The notes under the pieces are model-generated. The model had not been told where the DNA came from, searched no databases, and worked only from the letters and a program-made list of their open reading frames with translations. Below, one piece after another: positions 1 through 8,220 of a stretch of 64,000 nucleotides of DNA. The stretch is taken from contig NZ_CP060711.1 in NCBI RefSeq assembly GCF_014395425.1, positions 2,232,001-2,296,000 of the forward strand. Reading direction: 5' to 3'. The position numbers and the translations under genes are program-made. The first letter of the stretch is position 1; the number at the start of each line of letters is the position of its first letter. The stretch is from Thermomonas brevis. GTDB taxonomy: Bacteria > Pseudomonadota > Gammaproteobacteria > Xanthomonadales > Xanthomonadaceae.

Positions 1-1100
1 GGCAGGCGCGCCAGCTCGAAATGCTTCATCAGCAGCAGGTTGCCGCCGTAGGCCAGCAGCATGCCCAGCACGATGCCGGCGGTGGCGAGCAGGAAATTCT
101 CGGTCTGGTAGTAGCGCAGGATGTCGCCGCGGGTCGCGCCCAGCGCGCGGCGGATGCCGATCTGCTTGGTGCGCTGCGCGACCCAGAAGCTGGCCAGCCC
201 GACGATGCCGAGCGCGGTGACCAGCAGCATCGCCCCGATCACCGACACCAGCAGCCACAGCATCGCGCGGTCGCGCTGGAAGTACTCCCGCCGCAGGTCC
301 GACAGCGGGCGGCTCTGCGCTTGGTCGAGCACGGCCTCGGGCACCGCCTTCGCCATCGCCTTGCGCGCGGCGTCCGCCACGTTCGGCAGGTCGGCCGGAT
401 CGGCGCGCACGACGTAGCTGCCCAGCAGCGAATCGTCGCTGACCGGGACGACCACCGACCATTCGGCGCTGGCAAGGCCGTCCTCGCTGCGGCCCGGATT
501 GGGGCGGGCGAAATGCGCCAGCACGCCGGCGACGCGGAAGTGGTAGTCGCCCATCCAGAACTCCCTGCCGAGCGCGCTTTCGCCCGGCCACAGGTGGTCG
601 GCGAAGGCGCGGGTGATCCAGACCTGCGCGTCGGCGGGCAGGAAGTTGTCCGCGCGTTGGAAGTCGCCGGGAACGAAACCGCGGCCCTGCGCCGGACGCA
701 GCCCCAGCGTTTCGACCGCGCTCGGCCCGAACGCGTAGAAGTGCGGAACGCCGCCGAAGTGCTTGCCGTCGCGGTCCAGGGTGACGCCGGCATCGCCGGC
801 GCGCTGGCCGAACGGCAGCGCATTGACCACGCCGGCGCCGCGCACGCCGGGAATGGCGCGCAGCGCGGCCAGCGCGCGGCCGTTGACGTCGGCGGCGTTG
901 CAGCCGTCGCACCCGTTGAGCGCGACCGCCGCCAGCGAGCGCTCGTCGACGCCGCTGTCGATCCGCATCAGGCCCATGCGGCCGGAGATCAGGAAGAAGG
1001 CGTTGCAGAGCACCGCGCAGGCCAGCGCGATCTCCAGCGTGATCAGCAAGGCCGCGACGCGATGCCGCCCCAGCGCGGAGAGGATCGGTTTGATGTCCAT
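1..1100 (-). CDS. FtsX/MacB-type ABC transporter permease (partial, 3' end beyond window)
   Basis: Inner-membrane permease of a MacB/FtsX-family ABC exporter; 366 codons are visible and the 3' end lies beyond the left edge. The start is the ATG at 1098-1100, 13 bp after the stop of the preceding permease. The N-terminus (MDIKPILSALGRHRVAA) leads into one membrane segment. A long periplasmic MacB_PCD-like domain follows, and then the FtsX membrane domain, recognisable by RTKQIGIRRALGATRGDIL. A conspicuous CDGC lies near residue 60. It is the last visible gene of a minus-strand operon with a second permease, an ATPase and a periplasmic adaptor, so it probably forms a heteromeric permease pair that exports a substrate across the envelope. 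The substrate cannot be told from sequence. Confidence 0.88.
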   Translation of the reverse strand, partial: MDIKPILSALGRHRVAALLITLEIALACAVLCNAFFLISGRMGLMRIDSGVDERSLAAVALNGCDGCNAADVNGRALAALRAIPGVRGAGVVNALPFGQRAGDAGVTLDRDGKHFGGVPHFYAFGPSAVETLGLRPAQGRGFVPGDFQRADNFLPADAQVWITRAFADHLWPGESALGREFWMGDYHFRVAGVLAHFARPNPGRSEDGLASAEWSVVVPVSDDSLLGSYVVRADPADLPNVADAARKAMAKAVPEAVLDQAQSRPLSDLRREYFQRDRAMLWLLVSVIGAMLLVTALGIVGLASFWVAQRTKQIGIRRALGATRGDILRYYQTENFLLATAGIVLGMLLAYGGNLLLMKHFELARL

Positions 1101-1113
1101 GAAGTCCTGGGCC

Positions 1114-2436
1114 TCAGTGCGTCTTGAGTTGGATCGCCGGCGCCACGCGGCTGGCGCGCGAGGCCGGGAACAGGCCGGCGAGCAGGCTCGCCGCCACCGC
1201 CAGCGCGAACGTCGCCGCCAGCATGGTCAGGTCGAGATGCGCGAGGTCGGCGTATTCGATCGGCTGCTGGCGTATCGCCCACAGGCCGACCAGGGTCAGG
1301 CACAGCCCGAGCGTGCCGCCGATCAGGCCGATCAGGCCGGCTTCGACCAGGCAGTGCCCGAAGATCGTGCCGCGGGTGGCGCCGAGCGCGCGGCGCACGC
1401 CGATTTCGCCGCCGCGGCGCATGAACTTCGCCAGCAGCAGGCCCACCGTGTTGAACAGGCAGATCGCCAGGAACGCCAGCGCCAGCCAGGTCTGCAGCTT
1501 CACGTCGCGCGGCACCACGCCGTTGAAGTCCAGCCATTCCATCAGGTCGGGCATGCGCGCGTTCGCGGCATGGCGGATGCGGCCGGCCGCCTTCTGCTCG
1601 GCGGCGTAGCCGGCGAGGAAGCGGCGGTAGTCGGCGACCTTGGCCTGGGTGTCCAGCTGCACCCACAGCTGCAGCCAGACGCAGGGCGCGTTCTGCAGGT
1701 GGCCGGGCGTCTCCGGCAGGGCCCAGCAGGTGAACTGGGCGAAGTGGCCGTCGTTGATCTCCAGGCCGGTGAAGAACGGCACGAACACGTCCTCGGTCTT
1801 GCCGTAGTAGCCGGCGGTGTCGCCGGCGCTGAAGCGCCCGCCGGCGACCATGTAGTACACCGGCGAAGGCCGCCACGGCTTGAGTACGCCGACGATGCGC
1901 ACGTCGGCATCGCGCACCCGCAGGATGCGGCCGACGCTGTTGCCGCCGCCGAACAGCTTGTCGTTGAGGTCGGCGGAAATCACCGCGACGCGCGCGCGCT
2001 TCGCATCGTCCTGTTCGCTCCAGCCGCTGCCGTAGGCGAACGGCACGTCGAACATCGGGAAGAAGTCGGCGCTGGCCGACAGCATCGTCGTCATCAGCGG
2101 CGGCATGCCGGTGTCGGGCGCGCGCAGCTTGATGCCGCTGTCCACCACCAGCGCCTGCCGGTCGGCGCGCCTGGCGCGCCAGAGGTCCACCGCCGAGGTG
2201 TAGTCCATCATGTCCGGCGGGAACTCGCGCATCTTCTCGTCCGGCATCGGGTCCACCTGCGGATGGAAGATGCGCTGGCTCTTGCCCGGCAGCGGATCGC
2301 CGGACAGGAGGTGCATCACCGTCAGCGTGGTCATGGACGCGCCGATGCCGACCGCGATCAACAGCACCATCAGCGCGGTCAGCATCTTGTTGCGGCGCAG
2401 GCTGTGCAGGGCCAGCTGCAGGTGGTAGCGGAACAT
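1114..2436 (-). CDS. FtsX/MacB-type ABC transporter permease
   Basis: Inner-membrane permease of 440 aa, complete. A membrane helix at about residues 18-43 (MLTALMVLLIAVGIGAS) is followed by a periplasmic MacB_PCD-type domain. Three C-terminal helices carry the FtsX signature (RRGGEIGVRRALGATRGTIF). It begins 9 bp after the ATPase stop and ends 13 bp before the second permease, so the four efflux genes are probably one transcript. Two different permeases with one ATPase suggest a heterodimeric MacB-like channel rather than the E. coli MacB fusion, in which ATPase and permease are one chain. Family identity is strong; the substrate is unknown. Confidence 0.92.
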   Translation of the reverse strand: MFRYHLQLALHSLRRNKMLTALMVLLIAVGIGASMTTLTVMHLLSGDPLPGKSQRIFHPQVDPMPDEKMREFPPDMMDYTSAVDLWRARRADRQALVVDSGIKLRAPDTGMPPLMTTMLSASADFFPMFDVPFAYGSGWSEQDDAKRARVAVISADLNDKLFGGGNSVGRILRVRDADVRIVGVLKPWRPSPVYYMVAGGRFSAGDTAGYYGKTEDVFVPFFTGLEINDGHFAQFTCWALPETPGHLQNAPCVWLQLWVQLDTQAKVADYRRFLAGYAAEQKAAGRIRHAANARMPDLMEWLDFNGVVPRDVKLQTWLALAFLAICLFNTVGLLLAKFMRRGGEIGVRRALGATRGTIFGHCLVEAGLIGLIGGTLGLCLTLVGLWAIRQQPIEYADLAHLDLTMLAATFALAVAASLLAGLFPASRASRVAPAIQLKTH

Positions 2437-2445
2437 GCTCCGTCC

Positions 2446-3165
2446 TCAGGCGGCGGGGGTGGCGTCGGCCTGCGGCGCGCGCGACAGCGCGGGCTCCACG
2501 GTCAGGTCGGTGGCCATGCCGTCGACGATGTGCACGTTGCGCTGCGCGCGCGCGGCCAGCTCCGGGTCGTGGGTCACCATGACGATCGTGGTGCCCTGCT
2601 GGTTGATGTCCTCCAGCAGCTCCATCACGCTGCGCGCCATCTGCGAGTCCAGGTTGCCGGTCGGTTCGTCCGCCAGCAGCAGGCGCGGGCTGCCGGCCAG
2701 CGCGCGGGCGATCGCGGCGCGCTGCTGCTGGCCGCCGGAGAGTTCCGCCGGGTAGTGCTTCATGCGCGAGCCCAGGCCCACCAGCCCCAGCGCGTCCTCG
2801 ATGCGCAGCTTGCGCTCGGCCGCCGGCATGCCGCGGTAGCGCAGCGGCACGTCGCAGTTGTCGAACAGGTTGAGGTCGGGGATCAGGTTGAAGCTCTGGA
2901 AGATGAAGCCGATCTTCTCGTTGCGCAGGCGCGAGCGGGCGTTGTCGTCCAGCCCCTTCACGTTCACGCCGTCCAGCGTGTACTGGCCGCCGGTGAACTC
3001 TTCCAGCAGGCCGGCGATGTTGAGGAAGGTGGTCTTGCCGGAGCCCGACGGCCCGGTGACGGCGACGAACTCGCCCTCGCCGACGTGCAGGTCGAGCGAA
3101 CGCAGCGCGTGCGTCTCCACGAGTTCGGTGCGGTAGACCTTGGTGACCTGATGCATGTTCAGCAT
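2446..3165 (-). CDS. ABC transporter ATP-binding protein (LolD/MacB-type)
   Basis: Cytoplasmic ATPase of 239 aa that energises the neighbouring FtsX-type permeases. Visible motifs are Walker A GPSGSGKTT (about residues 39-47), Q-loop IFQSFNLIPDLNLFDN, signature LSGGQQQR, Walker B LLLADEPTGNLDS and the H-loop VTHD. This spacing is typical of the LolD/MacB/FtsE branch, which powers mechanotransmission rather than substrate passage through the membrane. The start MLNMHQVTKVYRTE fits family N-termini. A 72-aa orphan gene lies directly upstream and the first permease 9 bp downstream. Confidence 0.95.
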   Translation of the reverse strand: MLNMHQVTKVYRTELVETHALRSLDLHVGEGEFVAVTGPSGSGKTTFLNIAGLLEEFTGGQYTLDGVNVKGLDDNARSRLRNEKIGFIFQSFNLIPDLNLFDNCDVPLRYRGMPAAERKLRIEDALGLVGLGSRMKHYPAELSGGQQQRAAIARALAGSPRLLLADEPTGNLDSQMARSVMELLEDINQQGTTIVMVTHDPELAARAQRNVHIVDGMATDLTVEPALSRAPQADATPAA

Positions 3166-3195
3166 GGGGTGGTTCCTTGGAGTTTGGGTGTCGTG

Positions 3196-3414
3196 TCAGG
3201 AAATGCGGAAATGCGGCGCCAGCGCGTCGGCCGGCAGGTAGCCGGAGGCGGGGCGGCCGCGGCGGCGCGGGGTATTGGCGCAGGCCGGCGCGTCGCCGGC
3301 GCTGAAGGCGAACAGTTCGCTCAGGCGCGGCGGCACCGCGTCGGCGAGCTGCGCGGGCGACCAGCGGAAGTGCGGGGCGCGGGACTGCGGATGGCGTGTA
3401 TCGAAAGCGTGCAT
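3196..3414 (-). CDS. 72-aa orphan protein inside the efflux operon
   Basis: I do not recognise this protein. It starts at an ATG (3412-3414) preceded by a good GAGGA ribosome site with 7-nt spacing, 11 bp after the adaptor gene, and stops 30 bp before the ATPase. The 72-residue product has no signal peptide or membrane segment. Its motif APHFRWS at residues 13-19 recurs as APHFRIS at residues 66-72, forming the exact C-terminus. A basic RRRGRP stretch (50-55) resembles an AT-hook core. A single Cys is at 45. It could be a small regulator, a transporter-associated peptide, or a precursor peptide exported by the surrounding ABC system; no modification enzyme is visible beside it. Coding status rests on ribosome site, fit between genes and the internal duplication. 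Confidence 0.6.
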   Translation of the reverse strand: MHAFDTRHPQSRAPHFRWSPAQLADAVPPRLSELFAFSAGDAPACANTPRRRGRPASGYLPADALAPHFRIS

Positions 3415-3425
3415 GGTCGTTGTCC

Positions 3426-4745
3426 TCAGTTGCCGGAGATGCGGACGCGTTCCGCGTTGTCGAACTGGTCGGTGCCCGAGACCACGATGCGGTCGCCCGC
3501 CTTCAGGCCCGAGACGATTTCCACGTAGGAGAGGCTGGACGCGCCGGCGCGGATCGGACGGCGCACGGCGGTGCTGCCGTCGACCACCCAGGCGACGTTG
3601 CCGCCGTCCTGTTCCAGGAACGGACCGCGCTCCACCATCAGCACGTCGCGGCGGGTGTCCATCACGATGCGCACCGACAGGCGCTGGTTCTGGCGCAGGC
3701 CCGGCGGCTGCCTGCCTTCGGCGAAACGCACGCGCGCGGTCACTTCGCCGTTCACCACTTCCGGCGACACCGCGGCGATCTCGCCGGCGTACTGCGCGCC
3801 GTTGGCGCTGATCTGCGCCGGCATGCCGATGCCGAGGTCGCGGGCGAAGCTTTCCGGCACCTTGATCTCGACCTCGAAGCGGCTCAGGTCCACCACGCTC
3901 AGCACCGGCCCGTTGGTGGCGACCTGGGTGCCCTGCGGCACCTGCACCTGGCCGACCTGGCCGTCGAACGGCGCGCGCAGGGTCAGCACGTCGACCTGCC
4001 GGCGCGCCTCCTCGACCACCGCGCGCTGGCGCTGCGCCTGCAGCTGCTTGTTGCGTGCGTCCAGGCCGGCGCCGGCGCTCTGCAGCTGGAAATCCTTGCG
4101 CGCGGCGGCCAGGCCGATGTCGGCCTTCTTCATCCCGTCCTGCGCGCGGGCCAGGTCGTTCTGCGGCACCGCGCCGCCCTCGAAGGCGCGCTGGTAGCGC
4201 TCCAGGTCGCGCAGCGCGGCGGTGCGCTCCACCGTCGCCTGGTCCAGCGCGCGCTGCGCGTTGGCGCGGGCGATCTGCGCGTCGAGCACGGCGCGGCTGG
4301 CTTCCGCCTCCAGGCCGGCGAGGGTGGATTCCTCCTGCACCAGCTTGCTGCGCAGTTCGGGGCTGTCGATCACCGCCAGCGCCTGGCCCTTGGTGACCTT
4401 GTCGCCGGCCACGATGGACAGGCGGACGGTGCCGGCGGCGATGGCGTAGAGCGTGGGGCTGTTGGCGGCGATGACCCGGCCCTCGGCGCTGAGGTCGCGC
4501 ACCAGGTCGCCGCGCTTCACCTCGGCGATGCGGATGCGCGAGGCATCGAAGGAGCGCGCGCCGCCCAGCCAGCCCGACACCACCCAGCCGGCCAGCGCCA
4601 GCACGGCGATGCCGCCGGCGGCGGCGATGGCGATCCGCTTGCGCGGAACGCCGCGGCGCGCGGTGGCCATGACCTGGTCCTGGCCGGAGGTGTCGCGGAT
4701 GCCGCGGCGGGGTTGCGAGGCGTCGGGGGTGTTCGGCTTGTCCAT
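3426..4745 (-). CDS. HlyD/MacA-type periplasmic adaptor of the ABC efflux operon
   Basis: Membrane-fusion protein, 439 aa from the first ATG, linking the inner-membrane permeases to an outer-membrane channel. One N-terminal membrane anchor (about residues 37-58) is followed by the lipoyl/barrel-sandwich half (GRVIAANSPTLYAIAAGTV), a long alpha-hairpin rich in Ala, Gln and Arg (about 125-240), and then beta-barrel and membrane-proximal domains (TLRAPFDGQVGQVQVPQGT). The first ATG (4743-4745) has a strong AGGGAGG site. However, the sigma-54 promoter upstream predicts transcription starting almost exactly at this ATG. Either the message is nearly leaderless or translation uses the internal ATG at 4668-4670 (Met26, MATARRGVPRKR). 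No outer-membrane factor gene is in the window. Confidence 0.92.
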   Translation of the reverse strand: MDKPNTPDASQPRRGIRDTSGQDQVMATARRGVPRKRIAIAAAGGIAVLALAGWVVSGWLGGARSFDASRIRIAEVKRGDLVRDLSAEGRVIAANSPTLYAIAAGTVRLSIVAGDKVTKGQALAVIDSPELRSKLVQEESTLAGLEAEASRAVLDAQIARANAQRALDQATVERTAALRDLERYQRAFEGGAVPQNDLARAQDGMKKADIGLAAARKDFQLQSAGAGLDARNKQLQAQRQRAVVEEARRQVDVLTLRAPFDGQVGQVQVPQGTQVATNGPVLSVVDLSRFEVEIKVPESFARDLGIGMPAQISANGAQYAGEIAAVSPEVVNGEVTARVRFAEGRQPPGLRQNQRLSVRIVMDTRRDVLMVERGPFLEQDGGNVAWVVDGSTAVRRPIRAGASSLSYVEIVSGLKAGDRIVVSGTDQFDNAERVRISGN

Positions 4746-4756
4746 GCCCTCCCTGT

Positions 4757-4772
4757 AGCAATCCGCGTGCCA
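4757..4772 (-). promoter_or_regulatory. Sigma-54 (RpoN) promoter of the ABC efflux operon
   Basis: On the minus strand the sequence is TGGCACGCGGATTGCT, matching the sigma-54 consensus TGGCACG-N4-TTGC(A/T) at every conserved position, including the -24 GG and -12 GC. It faces the efflux adaptor. Counting 12 nt from the GC puts the start site near 4746, next to the first ATG. Confidence 0.82.
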
Positions 4773-4815
4773 AATCCAAACTATTGATTTGCATGGGGAT
4801 TTTTCGCGTCCGCAG

Positions 4816-4850
4816 TGTCCGCGCGGACGCCGGGCCCGTCCGCGCGGACA
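4816..4850. promoter_or_regulatory. Tandem palindromic operator, probable enhancer-binding-protein site
   Basis: Two copies of the perfect 12-bp palindrome GTCCGCGCGGAC lie at 4817-4828 and 4838-4849. They are 21 bp apart centre to centre (two helical turns) and separated by a GC-only spacer; the whole block is itself an inverted repeat. The block is about 50-90 bp upstream of the sigma-54 promoter, where NtrC-type activators bind. It is also just upstream of a TAAACT -10-like sequence (4870-4875) of glmS on the other strand, so a bound activator might affect glmS too. The regulator gene is not in the window. Confidence 0.65.
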
Positions 4851-4904
4851 CGTCCGCCCCGGCAGCGACTAAACTTCCCGTTCACTCCAAGGAGCACTGC
4901 CCGC

Positions 4905-6752
4905 ATGTGCGGAATCGTCGGCGCGATCGCCCACCGTGATGTCGTCCCGCTGCTGGTCGACGGCCTGAAGCGGCTGGAATACCGCGGCTACGATTCGGCC
5001 GGCATCGCGGTGGTGGTGGCCGACGAAGTGCGCCGCGTGCGCCGCACCGGCCGCGTCGCCGAGATGGAATCCGCCGCGCTCGCCGAAGGGCTCGACGCGA
5101 CCCTCGGCATCGGCCACACCCGCTGGGCGACGCACGGCGGCGTCACCGAATCCAACGCGCATCCGCACATCAGCCACGGCGAGCTGGCGCTGGTGCACAA
5201 CGGCATCATCGAGAACCACGAGCAGCAGCGCGAGCGCCTGCGCGCGCTGGGCTACGAGTTCACCTCGCAGACCGACACCGAAGTGGTGGCGCATCTGATC
5301 CACCACCACCGCGCGCAGGGCGCGAGCCTGCTCGGCGCGTTGCAACAGGCGGTGAAGGAACTGCACGGCGCCTACGCGCTGGCGGTGATCGACAAGCGCG
5401 ACCCTTCACGGCTTGTCGCCGCGCGCATGGGCTGCCCGCTGCTGGTCGGCCTGGGCGAGGGCGAGAACTTCGTCGCCTCGGACGTGTCCGCGATCGTCTC
5501 GGCGACGCGGCGGGTGATCTTCCTCGAAGAAGGCGACACCGCAGAACTCACCTGCGACAGCGTGCGCGTGTTCGACGCCAGCGATGCGCCGGTGACGCGC
5601 GAGGTGCACGTCTCCGACGTCTCGCTGGCCTCGCTGGAACTCGGCCCGTACCGCCACTTCATGCAGAAGGAGATCCACGAGCAGCCGCGCGCGATCGGCG
5701 ACACCGTGGAGGGCATCCTCGACGCCGGCGGCTTCGACGCGGCGCTGTTCGGCAAGGACGCGGCGCAGGTGCTGAATGATGTGGAGTCGGTGCAGATCCT
5801 CGCCTGCGGCACCAGCTACTACGCCGGCCTGACCGCGCGCTACTGGATCGAGGAACTCGCCGGCCTGCCCTGCGCCGTGGACATCGCTAGCGAATACCGC
5901 TACCGCAGCGTGGTGGCGAACCCGAAGCAGCTCATCGTCACCATCTCGCAGTCCGGCGAAACCCTGGACACGATGGAGGCGCTGAAATACGCCAAGGCGC
6001 AGGGGCAGGCGGCATCTGATGAAAGCCGAACGCTGTCGATCTGCAACGTGCCGGAAAGCGCGATCCCGCGCGCCAGCCGCCTTGTCTTCTACACCCGCGC
6101 CGGCGCCGAGATCGGCGTCGCCTCGACCAAGGCGTTCACCACCCAGCTGGTGGCGCTGTTCGCGCTGGCGGTGGCGCTGGGCAAGCTGCGCGGACGCGTG
6201 GACGACGCACGCGAGGCCGCGCTGCTCGACGACCTGCGCCACCTGCCGGGCAGCGTGCAGCATGCATTGAACCTGGAGCCTCAAGTGGCGTCGTGGGCCG
6301 AGAAGTTCGCGCCGCGCCAGCACGCGCTGTTCCTCGGCCGCGGCACGCACTATCCGATCGCGCTGGAAGGCGCGCTCAAGCTCAAGGAAATTTCCTACAT
6401 CCACGCCGAGGGCTACCCGGCCGGCGAGCTGAAGCACGGCCCGCTGGCGCTGGTGGACACGCAGATGCCGGTGGTGGTGATCGCGCCGAACGACGCGCTG
6501 CTGGAAAAGGTGAAGTCCAACATCCAGGAAGTGCGCGCGCGCGGCGGCGAGATGTTCGTGTTCGCCGACGCCGACAGCAGCTTCAGCGAATCCGACGGCG
6601 TGCACGTGATCCGCACCCCGCGCCACGTCGGCATCCTCTCGCCGATCGTGCACGCCATCCCGGTGCAGCTGCTGGCCTACCACGTCGCGCTGGCGCGCGG
6701 CACCGACGTGGACAAGCCGCGCAACCTCGCCAAGAGCGTCACCGTCGAATAA
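4905..6752 (+). CDS. glmS: Glutamine--fructose-6-phosphate aminotransferase (isomerizing)
   Basis: Cytoplasmic enzyme making glucosamine-6-phosphate from fructose-6-phosphate and glutamine, the first step toward UDP-GlcNAc for peptidoglycan and LPS. The 615-aa product matches the family (E. coli 609). Translation starts at the ATG giving MCGIVGA, so that after Met removal Cys is the N-terminal nucleophile; an AAGGAG site is 10 nt upstream. The N-terminal glutaminase half shows GHTRWATHG and the DTEVVAHLI stretch. Two SIS isomerase domains show [17 protein letters not shown] and the C-terminal KSVTVE. It is divergent from the efflux operon. No riboswitch or ribozyme was seen in the short leader. 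Confidence 0.97.
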   Translation: MCGIVGAIAHRDVVPLLVDGLKRLEYRGYDSAGIAVVVADEVRRVRRTGRVAEMESAALAEGLDATLGIGHTRWATHGGVTESNAHPHISHGELALVHNGIIENHEQQRERLRALGYEFTSQTDTEVVAHLIHHHRAQGASLLGALQQAVKELHGAYALAVIDKRDPSRLVAARMGCPLLVGLGEGENFVASDVSAIVSATRRVIFLEEGDTAELTCDSVRVFDASDAPVTREVHVSDVSLASLELGPYRHFMQKEIHEQPRAIGDTVEGILDAGGFDAALFGKDAAQVLNDVESVQILACGTSYYAGLTARYWIEELAGLPCAVDIASEYRYRSVVANPKQLIVTISQSGETLDTMEALKYAKAQGQAASDESRTLSICNVPESAIPRASRLVFYTRAGAEIGVASTKAFTTQLVALFALAVALGKLRGRVDDAREAALLDDLRHLPGSVQHALNLEPQVASWAEKFAPRQHALFLGRGTHYPIALEGALKLKEISYIHAEGYPAGELKHGPLALVDTQMPVVVIAPNDALLEKVKSNIQEVRARGGEMFVFADADSSFSESDGVHVIRTPRHVGILSPIVHAIPVQLLAYHVALARGTDVDKPRNLAKSVTVE

Positions 6753-6763
6753 GCCGCCGCAGG

Positions 6764-6777
6764 TTGTCCTGGATCAA
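6764..6777 (+). promoter_or_regulatory. Possible FNR/Anr-like box upstream of deoA
   Basis: TTGTC-CTGG-ATCAA resembles the FNR/Anr box TTGAT-N4-ATCAA, with a perfect right half and a 3/5 left half. A TAGGCT hexamer at 6800-6805 would place transcription start at about 6812, exactly 41.5 bp from the box centre, the class II activator geometry. The -10 is weak and the left half degenerate, so this is tentative. Confidence 0.3.
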
Positions 6778-6888
6778 GGAGCACGCGCCGCGCGCTGCCT
6801 AGGCTGACGGTGCCGGTCGTCGGCTGCCGCTGCCTGCTTCGATGTCGCTTCGCACGCTTCCGCGCGGCCAGCGCCGCGCCTTTTCCGC

Positions 6889-8211
6889 ATGAACGCCTGG
6901 CCCGCCGCCGCGCTGCTTCGCGCCAAGCGCGAAGGCCGCCGTCTCGATGCCGCCCAGTGGCAGGCGCTGGCCGAAGGCATCGCCCGCGAGGACTGGAGCG
7001 AAGGCCAGATCGGCGCGCTGGCGATGGCGATCGCCTGGCGCGGGCTGGACGCGCGCGAATGCCGCGACTTCACCTTCGCCCTGCGCGATTCCGGCCACCG
7101 CCTCGACTGGCGCGGCCTGCCCGGCCCGGTGCTGGACAAGCATTCCACCGGCGGCGTGGGCGACTGCGTGAGCCTGGCGCTGGCGCCGCTGGTCGCCGCC
7201 TGCGGCGGCTTCGTGCCGATGATCTCCGGGCGCGGGCTCGGCCACACCGGCGGCACCCTGGACAAGCTGGAAAGCCTGCCCGGCTACGAGGCGAATCCCG
7301 CTCCCGCGCGCCTGCGCCGGATCGTGGCGGAGGTGGGCTGCGCCATCGTCGGCCAGAGCGCCGACCTGGTGCCGGCCGACCGCCGCCTGTATGCGGTGCG
7401 CGACGTCACCGCCACCGTGGACGTGCCGGAGCTGATCGTCGCCTCGATCCTGTCGAAGAAGCTGGCCGGCGGCGCGCAGGCGTTGGTGCTGGACATCAAG
7501 ACCGGCAGCGGCGCGCAGACGCCGGACATGGCGGCCGCCGAAGCGCTGGCGGCGCGCATGCGGGCGGTGGCGGAAGGCAGCGGCCTGCGGCTGGCGATCG
7601 CGCTGACGGACATGGGGCAGGTGCTCGGGCACGAGGCCGGCAACGCGCTGGAACTGCGCGCCGTCCTCGATCTGCTCACCGGCGGCCGCGCCTGTCCGCG
7701 CCTGCGCGCGCTGGTGTTCGCGCTGTCCGCCGAACTGCTGTGCATGGGAGGACTGGCCGCGGATCGCGGCGAAGCCGATACGCGGCTGGAAGGCGCATTG
7801 GCGAGCGGTGCGGCGGCCGAATGCTTCGCGCGGATGGTGGCCGGACTCGGCGGCCCGCGCAATCTGCTGGAGCATCCGCAGCGGCATTTGCCGCAGGCGC
7901 CGGTGCTGCGGCCGGTGGTCGCGGACCGCGAGGGATTCGTGCAGGCCATCGACGTGCGCGCGCTGGGCGAATGCGTGGTCGATCTGGGAGGAGGCCGGCG
8001 CACGCCGGGTGCGGCCATCGACCATGCGGTGGGGCTGGCCGAGGTGCGCGGGCGTGGCGAGCGCATCGCGCGCGGTGACGTGCTGGCCGTCGTGCATGCG
8101 CGCGGCGAAGCCGATGCCGACGCTGCTGCGGTGCGAGTGCGCGCGGCGTTCGCCCTGGACGAAGAGCCGCCGGCACCGATCGCGCCGTGGCGCTGGCTGG
8201 CCGCCGATTGA
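6889..8211 (+). CDS. deoA: Thymidine phosphorylase
   Basis: Reversible phosphorolysis of thymidine to thymine and deoxyribose-1-phosphate, in pyrimidine nucleoside salvage. The 440-aa product matches DeoA length. The family signature SGRGLGHTGGTLDKLE is complete (about residues 113-128). The phosphate-binding KHSTGGVGD (about 84-92) and the LVLDIKTGSGAQ region are also present. The C-terminal domain contains the usual pyrimidine phosphorylase fold (ALGECVVDLGGGR). It ends only 9 bp from the convergently read cytidine deaminase, so the two pyrimidine salvage genes sit tail to tail. The preceding 136 bp hold the possible FNR-like box. Confidence 0.96.
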   Translation: MNAWPAAALLRAKREGRRLDAAQWQALAEGIAREDWSEGQIGALAMAIAWRGLDARECRDFTFALRDSGHRLDWRGLPGPVLDKHSTGGVGDCVSLALAPLVAACGGFVPMISGRGLGHTGGTLDKLESLPGYEANPAPARLRRIVAEVGCAIVGQSADLVPADRRLYAVRDVTATVDVPELIVASILSKKLAGGAQALVLDIKTGSGAQTPDMAAAEALAARMRAVAEGSGLRLAIALTDMGQVLGHEAGNALELRAVLDLLTGGRACPRLRALVFALSAELLCMGGLAADRGEADTRLEGALASGAAAECFARMVAGLGGPRNLLEHPQRHLPQAPVLRPVVADREGFVQAIDVRALGECVVDLGGGRRTPGAAIDHAVGLAEVRGRGERIARGDVLAVVHARGEADADAAAVRVRAAFALDEEPPAPIAPWRWLAAD

Positions 8212-8220
8212 CGCGGAGGG

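Noticed and set aside
763..3528. A 921-codon open frame opposite the efflux genes
   Set aside because: It is antisense to three well-supported genes; its protein is Arg/Gln/His/Ala-rich, as expected from the complement of GC-rich codons, and has no domain.
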